Numbered from the stretch's first letter, positions 10,621 to 21,711 are shown. The stretch is DNA of 64,000 bases from Serripes groenlandicus (GCA_031761405.1 JASEVX010000003.1:15304973-15368972), one strand, 5' to 3'. The notes: generated from the letters alone by a model not told the origin. Program-made: numbers and translations.

Positions 10621-12858
10621 AGGACTTCATTGTGTTACATATCGCAGTTACATTGTACATATCGCAGTTACATTGTACATATCGTAGTTACATTGTACAT
10701 GTCGCGGTTACATTGTACATGTACATATCGCAGTTACATTGTACATGTACATATCGCAGTTACATTGTACATGTACATATCGCAGTTACATTGTACATGT
10801 CGCAGTTACATTGTACATATCTCGGTTACATTGTACATATCGCAGTTACATTGTACATATCGCGGTTACATTGTACATATCGCGGTTACATTGTACATAT
10901 CGCAGTTACATTGTACATATCGCAGTTACATTGTACATATCGCGGTTACATTGTACATATCGCAGTTACATTGTACATATCGCGGTTTCATTGTACATAT
11001 CGCGGTTACATTGTACATATCGGTTACATTGTACATATCGCGGTTACATTGTACATATCGCGGTTACATTGTACATATCGCAGTTACATTGTACATATCG
11101 CGGTTACATTGTACATATCGCGGTTACATTGTACATATCGCAGTTACATTGTACATATCGCAGTTACATTGTACATGTCGCGGTTACTGGTACTTCATTG
11201 TGTTACATTGTACATAATGCAGTTACTGGTACTTCATTGTGTTACATTGTACATATCGCGGTTACTGGTACTTCATTGTGTTACATTGTACATATCGCAG
11301 TTACATTGTACATATCGCGGTTACTGGTACTTCATTGTGTTACATTGTACATATCGTAGTTACTGGTACTTCATTGTGTTACATTGTACATATCGCGGTT
11401 ACTGGTACTTCATTGTGTTACATTGTACATATCGCGGTTACTGGTACTTCATTGTGTTAAATTGTACATATCGCAGTTACATTGTACATTTCGCAGTTAC
11501 TGTTACATATCGCAGTTACTAGTACTTCATTGTGTTACATTGTACATATTGCGGTTACTGGTACTTCATTGTGTTACATTGTACATATCGCAGTTTCATT
11601 GTACATATAACAGTTACATTGTACATATCGCAGTTACATTGTACATATCGCAGTTACATTGTACATATCGCGGTTACATTGTACATATCGCAGTTACATT
11701 GTACATATCGCAGTTACATTGTACATGTCGCGGTTACTGGTACTTCATTGTGTTACATTGTACATATCGCAGTTACTGGTACTTCATTGTGTTACATTGT
11801 ACATATCGCGGTTACTGGTACTTCATTGTGTTACATTGTACATATCGCAGTTACATTGTACATATCGCGGTTACTGGTACTTCATTGTGTTACATTGTAC
11901 ATATCGCAGTTACTGGTACTTCATTGTGTTCCATTGTACATATCGCGGTTACTGGTACTTCATTGTGTTACATTGTACATATCGCAGTTTCATTGTACAT
12001 ATACCAGTTACATTGTACATATCGCAGTTACATTGTACATATCGCAGTTACATTGTACATATCGCGGTTACATTGTACATATCGCAGTTACATTGTACAT
12101 ATCGCAGTTACATTGTAGATGTCGCGGTTACTGGTACTTCATTGTGTTACATTGTACATATCGCAGTTACTGGTACTTCATTGTGTTACATTGTACATAT
12201 CGCGGTTACTGGTACTTCATTGTGTTACATTGTACATATCGCAGTTACATTGTACATATCGCGGTTACTGGTACTTCATTGTGTTACATTGTACATATCG
12301 CAGTTACTGGTACTTCATTGTGTTCCATTGTACATATCGCGGTTACTGGTACTTCATTGTGTTACATTGTACATATCGCGGTTACTGGTACTTCATTGTG
12401 TTACATTGTACATATCGCAGTTACTGGTACTTCATTGTGTTACATTATACATATTGCGGTTACTGGTACTTCATTGTGTTACATTGTACATATCGCAGTT
12501 TCATTGTACATATAGCAGTTACATTGTACATATCGCAGTTTCATTGTAAATATAGCAGTTACATTGTACATATCGCAGTTACATTGTACACATCACTGTT
12601 ACATGGTACATATCGCTGTTACATGGTACATATAGCAGTTACTGGTACTTCATTGTGTTACATTGTACATATTGCGGTTACTGGTACTTCATTGTGTTAC
12701 ATTGTACATATCGCGGTTACTGGTAATTCATTGTGTTACAGTGTACATATCGCAGTTACTGGTACTTCATTGTGTTACATTGTACATATCGCAGTTACTG
12801 GTACTTCATTGTGTTACATTGTACATATTGCAGTTACATTGTACATATCGCAGTTACT
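10621..12858 (+). repeat. Satellite array: 20-bp and 39-bp alternating units
   Basis: Two unit types alternate: 20 bp 'gttacattgtacatatcgcR', and 39 bp in which 'gttactggtacttcattgt' precedes the 20-mer. The first ~560 bp is nearly pure 20-mer; the rest mixes both. A marker variant 'gcagtttcattgtacatata' recurs near 11590, 11986 and 12497, showing higher-order repetition of roughly 400-510 bp. All forward frames stay open for hundreds of codons because the unit lacks stops; these are not genes. Confidence 0.95.
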
Positions 12859-12947
12859 TTTACTCTGCTTCGAAATCTACTAAATGAAGAAAGGAGTTTA
12901 TCCCCAAATAACATAATGATCCGCCGACTAGCGATTTAGGGGTTTAA

Positions 12948-13170
12948 CCCTTTACCTCATACAACAATTCTGCAGCAGACGACTTCGAACATATTTTGTA
13001 AAAATATAGAAAATCTCTATAATTGATTGGATAACCTATGACTAAAAGGGGAAAACATTGTGACAACAGGAGAAATTGCTCGTTTTGAGAAATTTCTTCC
13101 TTTGTCACTATGTTTTCAAAAAGTCGTCTGCTGCAGAGGCGTCAGAAAGCGTCTATATGAGGGAAACGGT
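12948..13170. mobile_element. MITE A, complete 223-bp copy with TTAA duplication
   Basis: TTAA at 12944-12947 and 13171-13174. Order: CCCTTTACCTCATACAACAA, 'ctgcagcagacgactt', 'gaaaatctctataattg..tggataacctatgactaaaa', hairpin 'ggagaaattgctcgttttgag', 'gtcgtctgctgcagaggcgtcagaaagcgtctatatgaggg'. Terminal repeats are short and imperfect, with subterminal inverted 'tctgcagcagacgac' blocks. Non-coding; probably piggyBac-dependent. Confidence 0.9.
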
Positions 13171-13530
13171 TTAATGCACATGCGAATAGTGTAAAGGTGT
13201 CATCAGCACAGTCTGACCACAGTTTCCATTTAGTCCTATATTGCATTCATTTGACAACAACTTAGATGTAGCCCATTCAATTTTCGCTAATCTACCTTTA
13301 GATTATCCGTATATGTCAATAAGACCCCAAATTGCGAGACGGGGCTCATATGGATATGCCCTTTGATTTCAAATGAAAATAATTATAAACCCTTGAAGAT
13401 CGATTTGTTTTATGTGGTGATGTTCGTAAAATAGTTGAGGAATGTACAGGGCGGTAGAGATTAACAATATACTCGGGAAGGTTCGAATCGCACCACTGGT
13501 TAAATGCAAAACAAATCTCCCATCTTTTGA

Positions 13531-13852
13531 ACTTTTTCAGCGCTAAAGGCAGTATTGAGCTTTTTGCAAACAATACAGAATTCAGGTTGATTGATTGATT
13601 GATTGGGGTTTAACGCCGTTTTAAACAATTTCTCAGTCGTATCACGGCGGCCATTTCACCTACTCATATGTTTCCTGGTTTTCTCACACCAGTACTCCAC
13701 ACAACATTCTTCGTAACGAGCTGTCTCACCTGAAATCTGCATTGTTTGGCTGTGAGTTATAAAAATATTCCAAATATTCTATAAGATGAAAATAGAGTCG
13801 TCCGAGTTTGAACATGGAATAGTCTACTTTAAACCATTCGGCGCCGAAAGAG
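13531..13852. mobile_element. MITE B copy, interrupted by a SINE fragment
   Basis: Family B ends 'ctttttcagcgctaaaggca' and 'ggcgccgaaagag' followed by TTAA (13853-13856). Internal marks: 'gcaaacaatac', 'ctgtctcacctgaaatctgcattgtttgg', 'gaacatgga..agtctacttt'. A SINE piece (13588-13713) replaces about 11 bp of the central hairpin (compare 15535-15741). Confidence 0.8.
13588..13713 (-). mobile_element. 5'-truncated SINE C inside MITE B
   Basis: Begins with (tgat)n tail then 'ggggtttaacgccgttttaaacaatttctcag', 'cacggcggccatttcacctactcatatgtttcctgg' and 'caccagtactccacacaaca'. The tRNA head is missing, as in 5'-truncated LINE-driven insertions. No target duplication is visible; the host hairpin lost a few bases. 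Confidence 0.8.
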
Positions 13853-13856
13853 TTAA

Positions 13857-14260
13857 ATATCTCCCATTCATTGACTCGTTTATATCTATGTTGTACTACT
13901 TTCCGTAAAGCTCGAATAGCGTCACGTATACACTACGATTAGACAAAATAAAACTTGACGAAAATGACTTGTAAATTCAATATGGCTTACGTAGTCTATA
14001 TGGAATTTCACCAGTATAAAAACTTGACTTATAGTATTTCACAATGTGAGTACTTTCAGTGTTGTTTCATCATGGGAATGCAATCAGTACGCAGATGACT
14101 AAGTCACACAGTTGAGTAAGCAGGCAAGGATTAACTACAAAATAAGTATGGAGCCAAGCCGTGGCAAAACCGGTCCTCGTGAACATTTGAGATCAGAGAA
14201 TAACCAAAAGCAGACTGCGCATCAGGGATTTAGCCATACAACCATGCAATCGAGAAGCAT
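13857..14260. other. No recognised feature
   Basis: A+T-rich spacer. Nothing supported. Confidence 0.4.
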
Positions 14261-14508
14261 CAAAAACCAACATAATGGCATCAGTGTAATGTATCGACCC
14301 AGATCAGCCTTCGCAGTCCGCGCAGGCTGATCCCGGCCGACACATTCCGTCACAGGGGTATATATGTATAGAGTAATGATTCCTGAAACAGAAAATCCAC
14401 AGGAGGCTAAAAGGGTCTGTCCGTGTTAGCCTGCGCGGCATGCTTAGGCTGATCTGGGTCGATACTTTACGCAGAGTCCACAATGTTGGTTTTCTCGTTG
14501 GACGGCTC
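14261..14508. mobile_element. MITE D copy with lost left terminus
   Basis: Interior and right end 'gttggttttctcgttggacggctc' are intact. The left terminal ~16 bp are not recognisable, the match starting at 'aaaaccaacataatggcat'. Confidence 0.8.
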
Positions 14509-14947
14509 ATGCATATATTCTTTAAACGCATCTTCTGGCAAAAAAGAACCTGGCAGTGTAGCCCGACTAGTTTTATGCCAATATGTCTTTCAATACTGTG
14601 AAAGCGGAGTGTCATTCAGACACCAAATTGCTCCAAGCGTCTCATTTAAACACATTTAACAAATAAAAAGTGGACTGTAAATGTAATACGATAAGTTGAT
14701 TCATTCAAATTTCCTAAGCATTTCAAAAAAGACGAAACAATATTATATACACTGCCGACTGACAGTTACACAACAGAAAACAAATATGAACAAGACATTC
14801 ATAAACAATTCTGACGGAGGGCAATAATTATAACTTATTTATTCATAAGTTTACCTTTTACCAAAACAAAAAGTATCATCTTTAGACTCATCTTCGATAT
14901 TCATACACTGAAACTCAATTATGACGACGAAAGATTGTCTTTCGCGG

Positions 14948-15385
14948 GTGTTGTATAGGTTTATGTCATGCCTTAAGCGGGTGCAGAACCACTTTACGTC
15001 ATGTCTTCCAAGGGTGCAGTACACGTTTAGGTCATGTATCCCATGGGTGCAGTACACGTTTAATGCATGTATCCCATGGGTGCAGTACACGTTTTGGTCA
15101 TGTAAACCATGGGTGCAGTACACGTTTAAGTATTGTCTCATATGGATGCAGTACACGTTTAGGTATTGTCTCCCATGGGTGCATTACACGTTAAGGTCAT
15201 GTATCCCATGGGTGCAGTACAAGTTTAAGTCGTGTCTCCCATGGGTGCAGTACAAGTTTAAGTCTTGTCTCCCATGGGTGCAGTACACGTTTAAGTCTTG
15301 TCTCCCATGGGTGCAGTACACGTTTAAGTCATGTCTCCCATGGGTTCAGTACAAATTTAAGTCATGTATATCATGAGTGCGGAAC
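14948..15385 (+). repeat. 33-bp minisatellite, about 13 copies
   Basis: Unit 'gtctcccatgggtgcagtacacgtttaagtc(a/t)t'. Because the period is 11 codons, both strands show repetitive frames (e.g. repeats of LPWVQYTFKSC), which are not real genes. Confidence 0.92.
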
Positions 15386-15420
15386 AGGTGTAGGTGAAGT
15401 AGTAAATATATCGAAAGACT

Positions 15421-15534
15421 AACATTGATTACATGTACTTTCATTTAAGGTTGGGTAACAATCAGATGTCGTCAGCCTATCCCGATGCTCAATTATATCG
15501 TCAAACAGGGCCTTCGTGTGCGGTAGAGGTTTAA
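15421..15534 (+). repeat. 114-bp direct repeat, left copy
   Basis: Runs from 'aacattgattacatgtactttcatttaagg' to 'gtgcggtagaggtttaa'. A near-identical copy lies at 15744-15857, directly beyond MITE B. Confidence 0.9.
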
Positions 15535-15741
15535 CTCTTTCAGCGCCAAAGGCAATATTGAGCTTTTTTGCAAACAATACTGATTCAGGTGAGTCAGCTC
15601 GTAACGAGCTGTCTCACCTGAAATCTGCATTGTTTGGCTATGACTTATAAGAAATATTCCAAAAATCCTATAACATGAAAACAGAATCGTCCAAGTTTGA
15701 ACATGGAAGAGTCTACTTTCAACAATTCGGCGCTGAAAGGG
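15535..15741. mobile_element. MITE B, complete 207-bp copy with TTAA duplication
   Basis: TTAA at 15531-15534 and 15742-15745. Ends CTCTTTCAGCGCC and GGCGCTGAAAGGG are good inverted repeats (13 bp). Internal hairpin 'caggtgagtcagctcgtaacgagctgtctcacctg'. Non-coding, TTAA-targeting. It sits precisely between two 114-bp direct repeats. Confidence 0.92.
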
Positions 15742-15743
15742 TT

Positions 15744-15857
15744 AACATTAATTACATGTACTTTTATTTAAGGTTGGGTACCAATCAGATGTCGTCAGCC
15801 TATCCCGATGCTCACTTATATCATCAAACAGGGCCTTCGGGTGCGGTAGAGGTTTAA
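15744..15857 (+). repeat. 114-bp direct repeat, right copy
   Basis: Second copy of the segment at 15421-15534 with a few substitutions (e.g. 'ttgggtacc' for 'ttgggtaac'). Confidence 0.9.
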
Positions 15858-15873
15858 ACCATATATTAGCAAG

Positions 15874-16040
15874 TTATATAGTAATTGCTTTCGTTTGGTG
15901 TGGGGTACCACTTGGATCTCTTCGTCTAAACTCGTAAACTTGATCGTCGGTCGCCAATTGTACCCACAACATTGGAATCAACTCTGCTTTCCGATTGTAT
16001 GCGGTTATAAATATTGCCGTGGAATGATGCCCGGAACAGT
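15874..16040 (-). CDS. Candidate terminal exon, unrecognised protein
   Basis: Minus strand: a pyrimidine/T-rich run ending TGTTACAG|ACTGTTCC gives a good acceptor at 16040. The frame then stays open about 54 codons to TAA at 15874-15876. The local peptide has balanced, protein-like composition (for example STAIFITAYNRK and QVYEFRRRDPSG). No domain is recognised. It could be a relic exon or chance. No partner exon was identified. Confidence 0.25.
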
Positions 16041-16200
16041 CTGTAACATTTAAAAATATTCTTAAAAAATTCAAACTGGATCCCGTAATTATACATTTAT
16101 TTGAGAAGTACGTCACAATAATTGCGTTTCAAATCACCATATTTGCGAAAGAAGTGACAGAAGCGCATTATTAGTCCGAAGTATATTTTCGAAAAAAGTA

Positions 16201-16479
16201 TTGGTACCTAAGAGAATAAATTATTGGCAAGACGTAGAAGCGGGTATGTCACATCCAGGAACAATACAAACAGAAACAACTCTGTTCATCTGCAAATGCG
16301 CACAACAGGAAGATCAAAGCACTGAAAGTGCTTGCAGCAAAAGGATAGCTGAAGATCACGGATTACCAATTGACATGAATTTACTGATTACAAATCAAAT
16401 CAATCTTCCGGCTGATATCTCAACAAGTTACCGCATTTTTGGTTTTGAGACAAGGACTATTTGGCGGTACGATATATGA
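16201..16479 (+). CDS. Unrecognised 92-codon open stretch
   Basis: Open from TTG at 16201 (first ATG at 16246) to TGA at 16479. The peptide contains two nearby cysteines (FICKCAQQ), a third Cys (SACSKRIAEDHGLPIDMN) and no repeats, unlike the satellite frames around it. No family recognised; it may be an exon fragment of a decayed gene or transposon. Confidence 0.2.
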   Translation: MVPKRINYWQDVEAGMSHPGTIQTETTLFICKCAQQEDQSTESACSKRIAEDHGLPIDMNLLITNQINLPADISTSYRIFGFETRTIWRYDI

Positions 16480-16686
16480 GGGTTGTGAAATATACTGGAA
16501 ACAGTAATTAAAAAAAGAAATCCACAGATAAATATACTTTCATTGACATCACATACAATTTACCACCAGAAAGACTTCTCTCTGAACCCGAAATTGTGTT
16601 CATTAATGGAGAGCTACTGTAAAAATAGATATTTTAAGTAATTCATTGTTTTTAAGTAATTTAAGCGATATTGTAATAAGAATTAA

Positions 16687-16907
16687 CCCTTTCCCTCATA
16701 CGACAATTCTGCAGCAGACGACATTGAACGTATTTTGTCAAAACATAGAAAATCTCCATAATTGAATGGATAACCTATGACTAAAAGTGGAAAAAATTGT
16801 GGCAAAAGGAGAAATTGCACGTTTTGTGCAATTTCTTCTTTTGTCACTATGTTTTCAAAAAAGCCGTCTGCTGCAGAGGCGTCCGAACGCGTCTATATGA
16901 GGGAAAA
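16687..16907. mobile_element. MITE A, complete 221-bp copy with TTAA duplication
   Basis: TTAA at 16683-16686 and 16908-16911. Left end CCCTTTCCCTCATACGACAA. Central hairpin 'ggagaaattgcacgttttgtgcaatttctt' carries a compensated change (c/g) relative to other copies, so stem pairing is kept. Confidence 0.9.
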
Positions 16908-17000
16908 TTAAACAATAGGGACTGATTCCAGGATATATTTCGATGAGTGTCTTCGGAATTCGTCTACTATAGTGATTGCTCTGACGCGTCATTTCCTTAA

Positions 17001-17206
17001 CTCTTTCAGCGCCGAATTGTTTACAGTAGACTCTTCCATGTCCAAAATCGGGCTTCTCCATTTCTCATTTTAAACATTTGTTGGACTATTTTGATTAATA
17101 AAAGGCAAACAATGCTGATTTCAGGTGAGACAGCTCGTTACGAGCTGACTCACCTGAATCAGTATTGTTTGCAAAAAGCTCAATATTGCCTTTGGCGCTG
17201 AAAGAG
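17001..17206. mobile_element. MITE B, complete 206-bp copy (inverted) with TTAA duplication
   Basis: TTAA at 16997-17000 and 17207-17210. Ends CTCTTTCAGCGCC and GGCGCTGAAAGAG. Internal order is reversed relative to 15535-15741. Confidence 0.92.
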
Positions 17207-17210
17207 TTAA

Positions 17211-18065
17211 TTAAAACGAACAGTTGATTTCTTTGTGAATGAAATAATTAAGACGGTTCGTGTTATTCTTTATTCCAAAGTGCCGAAATACAATGCGAGC
17301 TTTGTCAAGCTATTAGCATTTTCCTGCAATCATAGTATACACATTTTGAATGAGATGTCAGATGTTAGCTTAAAACAACCGATTTAAAATAACTTAGTTA
17401 AATGGTATGTAATTTGTATATATAAGTAAGTAAGTAAATAGTGTGTTATAGTGACATGTGTATGTACATCAAAAAAAATACACACAGTAGTAAATAACAC
17501 CCGGCCACATAGGCCTATAAGTAACTTTAAAAAGAAAAATAATGAAAAAAAAAAAAGAAACATAATTTGGAAAAAGTGTTGTTTATGTATCGTTCATAAT
17601 GACAATAGTAGACAGGCAGATATGTGCAGTACCATAAGAAAACATCCATTCTAGAAAAATAAGGTAGATATTAAAGGTCAATATAAGTACGTATAATTAG
17701 AAAATAGACGAAACCTATTCGACTAGTAAAGGCAGCATTCATACATTTTAGCAAGACAGTGAAATAAGGTTTCCAGGACAATCATTGATTTAGGTTTCCG
17801 GGTCAAACGTTGATTTCAGACAATTTCGTTTTGTTTGTTGACGTTATATTCAAGATCCCATGGTACTTGTTGTAGCGTTGTTGTTATTGTTTATTGTATG
17901 GGAATACACACACTGGTTAGGATTTTGAATATATATAATGCCCTATTAGGCAAAAGACGATAAAATCGGACTCGTTACAACAAATACAAGTCTCCGGGTT
18001 AATTACTTATTATGGACAATTTGGACAATGGGGTATTTGTTCGTATATATTTACCTCGTATATAT
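17211..18065. other. No recognised feature
   Basis: A+T-rich sequence with short A runs. No gene or repeat signature supported. Confidence 0.4.
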
Positions 18066-18320
18066 GAGCCGTTCCACGAGAAAACTAAGGTTATGGACTC
18101 TACGTAATGTATTGATCCAGATCAGCAGTCCGCGTTGGCTAATCCGGGCCGACACATTCCGTCTTAGGGGGATAGAGGTATAGAGTAATGATTCCTAAAC
18201 CAGAAAATCCACAGGAGGCGAAAAGTGTCTTTCCAGGTAAGCCTGTGCAGCATGCTTAGGCTGATCCGGGTCGATACTTTACGCCGAGTCCATAATGTTG
18301 GTTTCGTCGCGAAACGGCTC
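18066..18320. mobile_element. MITE D copy
   Basis: Ends gagccgttccacgagaaaac and gtttcgtcgcgaaacggctc; the outermost changes are matched on both ends (ccg.ttcc / gaaacgg). Flanked by ATAT on both sides, a candidate 4-bp target duplication. Confidence 0.85.
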
Positions 18321-18952
18321 ATATTGATATCCCTTGGTACCGTGTGTGACGTTCACGTTGTAATTCAGAAAGAATATCCAATAAAGGGCATTGCTTCATC
18401 TAGATAGATAAATACATGTACTTGAACATTCGCTATAAATGGAAGAATGACTATTGTATAGAATTGTTCAATTGGTCAAGTCCTCCATTTGCACAAATGT
18501 ATCGAAAAGTTGACCTGCCGCAGATGTTTGAAATACGGAGTTTTGTTGATACAGATGATATGACAAATACGTGCTGCAGTCGACTTTTGGAAACTTTTGG
18601 TGAACTTGAACATTATCGGCATTCATAAAATTTCAATTATGACAAACCATTGAATTTACGCGTCATTTAATCAGGATCTTCAGTCTCATGTACTTAATTA
18701 CATGTCATTGTAAATGAATTTATCAGCTAATAGTAATCACGTTAGACGTTCGTTCATGTACTACATACACTATTTAGATTTAGATTTCTAGAACATTATT
18801 TTATTTATTAATTTGATGACTATCAACCATGATCAGTAATTGGCCTGGTAAATTGAATCAAGTCTTACTTTTACACCAGAAGACTAGATGAGGGGGAGTA
18901 AACTGGTCTTTTCCCCCAAACTATCTCTGTTATCACCGAAACAAACCCATTT
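18321..18952. other. No recognised feature
   Basis: Contains weak similarity to MITE A words ('ctgccgcagatg', 'ctgcagtcgactttt') around 18515-18590, too decayed to call. The rest is A+T-rich. Confidence 0.35.
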
Positions 18953-19214
18953 GAGCCGTCTCGCGAGAAAACCAACATTGTGGACTCTGCGTTAAAGCAT
19001 CAACCCGGATCAGCATAAGCATGCCGCACAGGCTTACCCGTATAGACACTTTTCGCTTCTTATGAATTCTCTGTTTCATGAATCATTACTCTATACCTCT
19101 ATCCCCCTGAGACGGAATGTGTCGGCCCGCATCAGTCTGCGCGGACTGCGCAGGCTGATCTGGGTCGATACATTACGCAGATGCCATTATGTTGGTTTTC
19201 TCGCGGGACGGCTC
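18953..19214. mobile_element. MITE D copy (opposite orientation to 7661)
   Basis: Ends gagccgtctcgcgagaaaac and gttttctcgcgggacggctc. The interior reads in reverse (acgcag..gcctcctgtgg order), flanked by ATTT/ATTG. Confidence 0.87.
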
Positions 19215-19507
19215 ATTGTGTTCGTGTACTGAGACGATTTATTTGAGTTCATATAGCATAGGGTTTGGGTGTCAGATAAGGATTTTAGAACATGAAACAT
19301 GCCCCTGCTGTAGAGCGCTGTCTCCCAATTGTTGCGGAAGGTGGCTCTATCAATCAAGGGAGATAATATTAATATTAGTTTTTTAGACTGTCCTGTTAAC
19401 CGGGGATACGTCCCCGTGTTCACTAACCTGGTATTACACACACTGGACAAGACAGTACTTTTATAAATCGCCTTTTACTGACATCAACGTGTTAGAAGCG
19501 TCTGTAA

Positions 19508-19828
19508 ACTTTCGTAGATTCTGATAGACCTTATGATAGAGAGATAAAGAGAGGTAGACACCTATCGATTGCAGGAAATGACCGTTTTTGCCCTTTATGT
19601 CTTGATAAAAATATGTATATTATCGAAGATGAGTTTCACTTCTTTTACGAATGTCCTACATATGACAATTTAAGAGACATTTATTTTAACGTATCTTGGA
19701 TAAACAACACGACTCTTGACCAATTTTATGCAATATTAAAAACAAATATCCAGTCTGAAGTATACAAAACTGCAAAATTCATTCAGAGCGCATTCAAACT
19801 AAGAAGTGAGACTCTTTCAATACCTTAA
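19508..19828 (+). pseudogene. LINE ORF2 C-terminal remnant (CPLC zinc-finger-like end)
   Basis: An open stretch of about 106 codons without a start ends at TAA (19826-19828). It holds 'RHLSIAGNDRFCPLC', then 'EDEFHFFYECPTYDNLR', the Cys-Cys...His...Cys arrangement seen at the end of many non-LTR retrotransposon ORF2 proteins ('CP.C...E.H.L..C..Y..lR'). Downstream A+T-rich DNA to about 19935, with 'gggccggtggcct', is the likely 3' end. The reverse transcriptase region is absent, as expected for a 5'-truncated insertion. Confidence 0.75.
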
Positions 19829-19935
19829 TTATTTTTTCAGCTTCAAATGTCAGTGTTATAATGTATTTCATCGCTCCCTGTTGTATAAACTTATACATTA
19901 TGTTGTATAATGGGCCGGTGGCCTAAATTACGACG
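19829..19935 (+). mobile_element. LINE 3' untranslated tail
   Basis: Follows the LINE C-terminal remnant. Ends with 'atgggccggtggcctaaat', shared with the fragment near 10565. Confidence 0.55.
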
Positions 19936-20232
19936 TAAATATCTTGTATCTTGATAAGACTTTAACAGGTTCACAGGGTGGTCTAAACAGACACTATTCG
20001 TATATGCATTTACAAATGTGTACATTTTCGCATGGTCCATTTCTCATTTTTTGTTTGTTTTCGACACATAATCCAAAACATCATTTTCTTTACCAGAGTC
20101 GTCAACAGTTGTCACCACCATCACCAATAGTTCAATATCCAAATTCCGTTCAAAGTAGTTCTACATTGGCACATCATGAAGGAAACAAATACCTTTTACC
20201 TGTTTTAAGATTTAATACAGTCAATTATTATA

Positions 20233-20479
20233 TCGAGGGCTTGGCGTGAAACGGTTGTAACTAAAATTGGTATTTTTTACCAAGGTATCACCTCCCCATA
20301 AAATCTTTTATTAGCGTTAAATTATTTTTCTTTGTGTAAACAATGTAAATTTAGGTGCCATTGTTCGTTCTGAGCAATGGCACCTACATTTTCATTGTTT
20401 ACAAAGGGGTCAACATTGCTCTTAAACCAGGGTTTTCAAAATAGAATTTAGTTACAACCGTTTCACGCCAAGCCCTCGA
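20233..20479. mobile_element. MITE F copy with TA target duplication
   Basis: Inverted ends TCGAGGGCTTGGCGTGAAAC and GTTTCACGCCAAGCCCTCGA extend to about 33 bp, flanked by TA (20231-20232, 20480-20481). Second inner palindrome: 'gtgccattgttcgttctgagcaatggcac'. TA targets suggest a Tc1/mariner-type transposase source. A second copy is at 29293-29541. Confidence 0.92.
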
Positions 20480-20860
20480 TATTATCGGGCGAGTTGGTAT
20501 ACTTTTATTGAGACAGATTGTAAACTTTGTGGGAAAAGAGAAATGACTCATTTGTATCAGTTTCAAAGTTTCCTATCATTTCTCCAAATCATGCAAAGCA
20601 TTTCAAGTCTTCGGTGTAAGAGAGCTGTATAAAACATTTATTATACTGGAAATATGAAATTTGTAATGTTTATGGACAGGACTCAAATTATCTGAATGAG
20701 AGATAACCCGATCCCCAATGAAACATGTGGATATAACAAAGAAATGAAATCTCACGTATGAACATGTGCAATGTAGCAAGTGAGTTAGTATTTACATATA
20801 TGTTTTCTTAACCCATGCCCGCACACACCAAACATGAAAGGAATGAAATAAAAGTTTACT
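20480..20860. other. No recognised feature
   Basis: A+T-rich spacer. Nothing supported. Confidence 0.4.
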
Positions 20861-20861
20861 T

Positions 20862-20985
20862 TTAGGAAAGTGTTGAAAACTCTGTGGCAAAAGAAGAAAA
20901 TTCATCATTTAGCGCATGTTTTCCTTTTGCCATTATGTTTTCCAATGTCGTCTGCTGTAGATGTGTTGAAAACAACCAAAGTGTC
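20862..20985. mobile_element. MITE A, diverged fragment
   Basis: 'gaaaactctgtggcaaaagaagaaaattcatc..ccttttgccattatgttttccaatgtcgtctgctgtagatg' preserves the family A order without ends. Confidence 0.55.
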
Positions 20986-21000
20986 GTTTACTTTAACAGA

Positions 21001-21157
21001 ATGAATGAATGAATGTATATTGTTTTATGGCGCATCGACAGCTAAGGTCATTTAGCGCGCAATTAAATGTAATTATTCATGATCCCTGGGTAAACAAACC
21101 AGTACTAGGCTAGAAAATGTGCCTTGCCCAAGGGCACTCCATCATGACCGTAGTGCC
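21001..21157 (-). mobile_element. SINE G fragment with 12-bp target duplication and an alternative 3' end
   Basis: Flanked by direct repeats 'tactttaacaga' (20989-21000 and 21158-21169). The minus strand reads 'cggtcatgatggagtgcccttgggcaaggcacattttctagcctagtactgg', as in 23945-24147. It then departs into 'gcgcgctaaatgaccttagctgtcgatgcgcc' and an (attc)n tail instead of the usual 'gccgtgatataactg' end. The head is truncated. Confidence 0.85.
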
Positions 21158-21254
21158 TACTTTAACAGAAGCACAGGGAAATGCCCAAATATTCATTAAA
21201 TAGAAACTGAAAAGCATATATTACAGGGGCGTAGATTGGCAATAATCAATGTGT

Positions 21255-21480
21255 AGGCCGTCTCGTGAGAAAATTAACATTGTGGACTCTGCGTAAAGTA
21301 TCGACCCGGATCAGCCTAAGCATGCCACACAGGCGTACCCGTATATACACTTTTCGCCTCCTGTGGATTTTCTGTTTCAGGAATCACTACTCTATCTATC
21401 CCCGCTTAGACGGAATGTGTCTGCCGGATCAGTCTGCGCGGACAGCGCAGGCTGATCTGGTCGATACATAACGCAGATGT
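21255..21480. mobile_element. MITE D copy, right end truncated
   Basis: Left end 'ggccgtctcgtgagaaaattaacattgtgg' is present. Similarity stops after 'cgatacataacgcagatg', about 30 bp short of the expected right terminus. Confidence 0.8.
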
Positions 21481-21711
21481 GTATCGCCGCAGCTGCATTT
21501 TGGGGCATTTTTAGAAAAGAATGTGTAGGCACGTGCCTACAGTGCCTAAAGGGAGCTACGCACCTGTATTATATCAGAAATGAAAACGTTGCGGTAAAGG
21601 TGAACTAGTAGAGTGTTCTTAAGCCGCATTTTACTTTGTTTGTTACATAAACAATATGCGTATACTGAAACCATTTTTGACAGAAGCACACCACGCTTTA
21701 CTTTTACATTT

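Noticed and set aside
10615..12939. Many overlapping open frames up to 327 codons
   Set aside because: All three forward frames are open simultaneously because the satellite unit lacks stop codons. The peptides are simple repeats of the unit.
14851..15376. Repetitive frames of 101 and 151 codons
   Set aside because: The 33-bp minisatellite makes 11-residue repeats on both strands.
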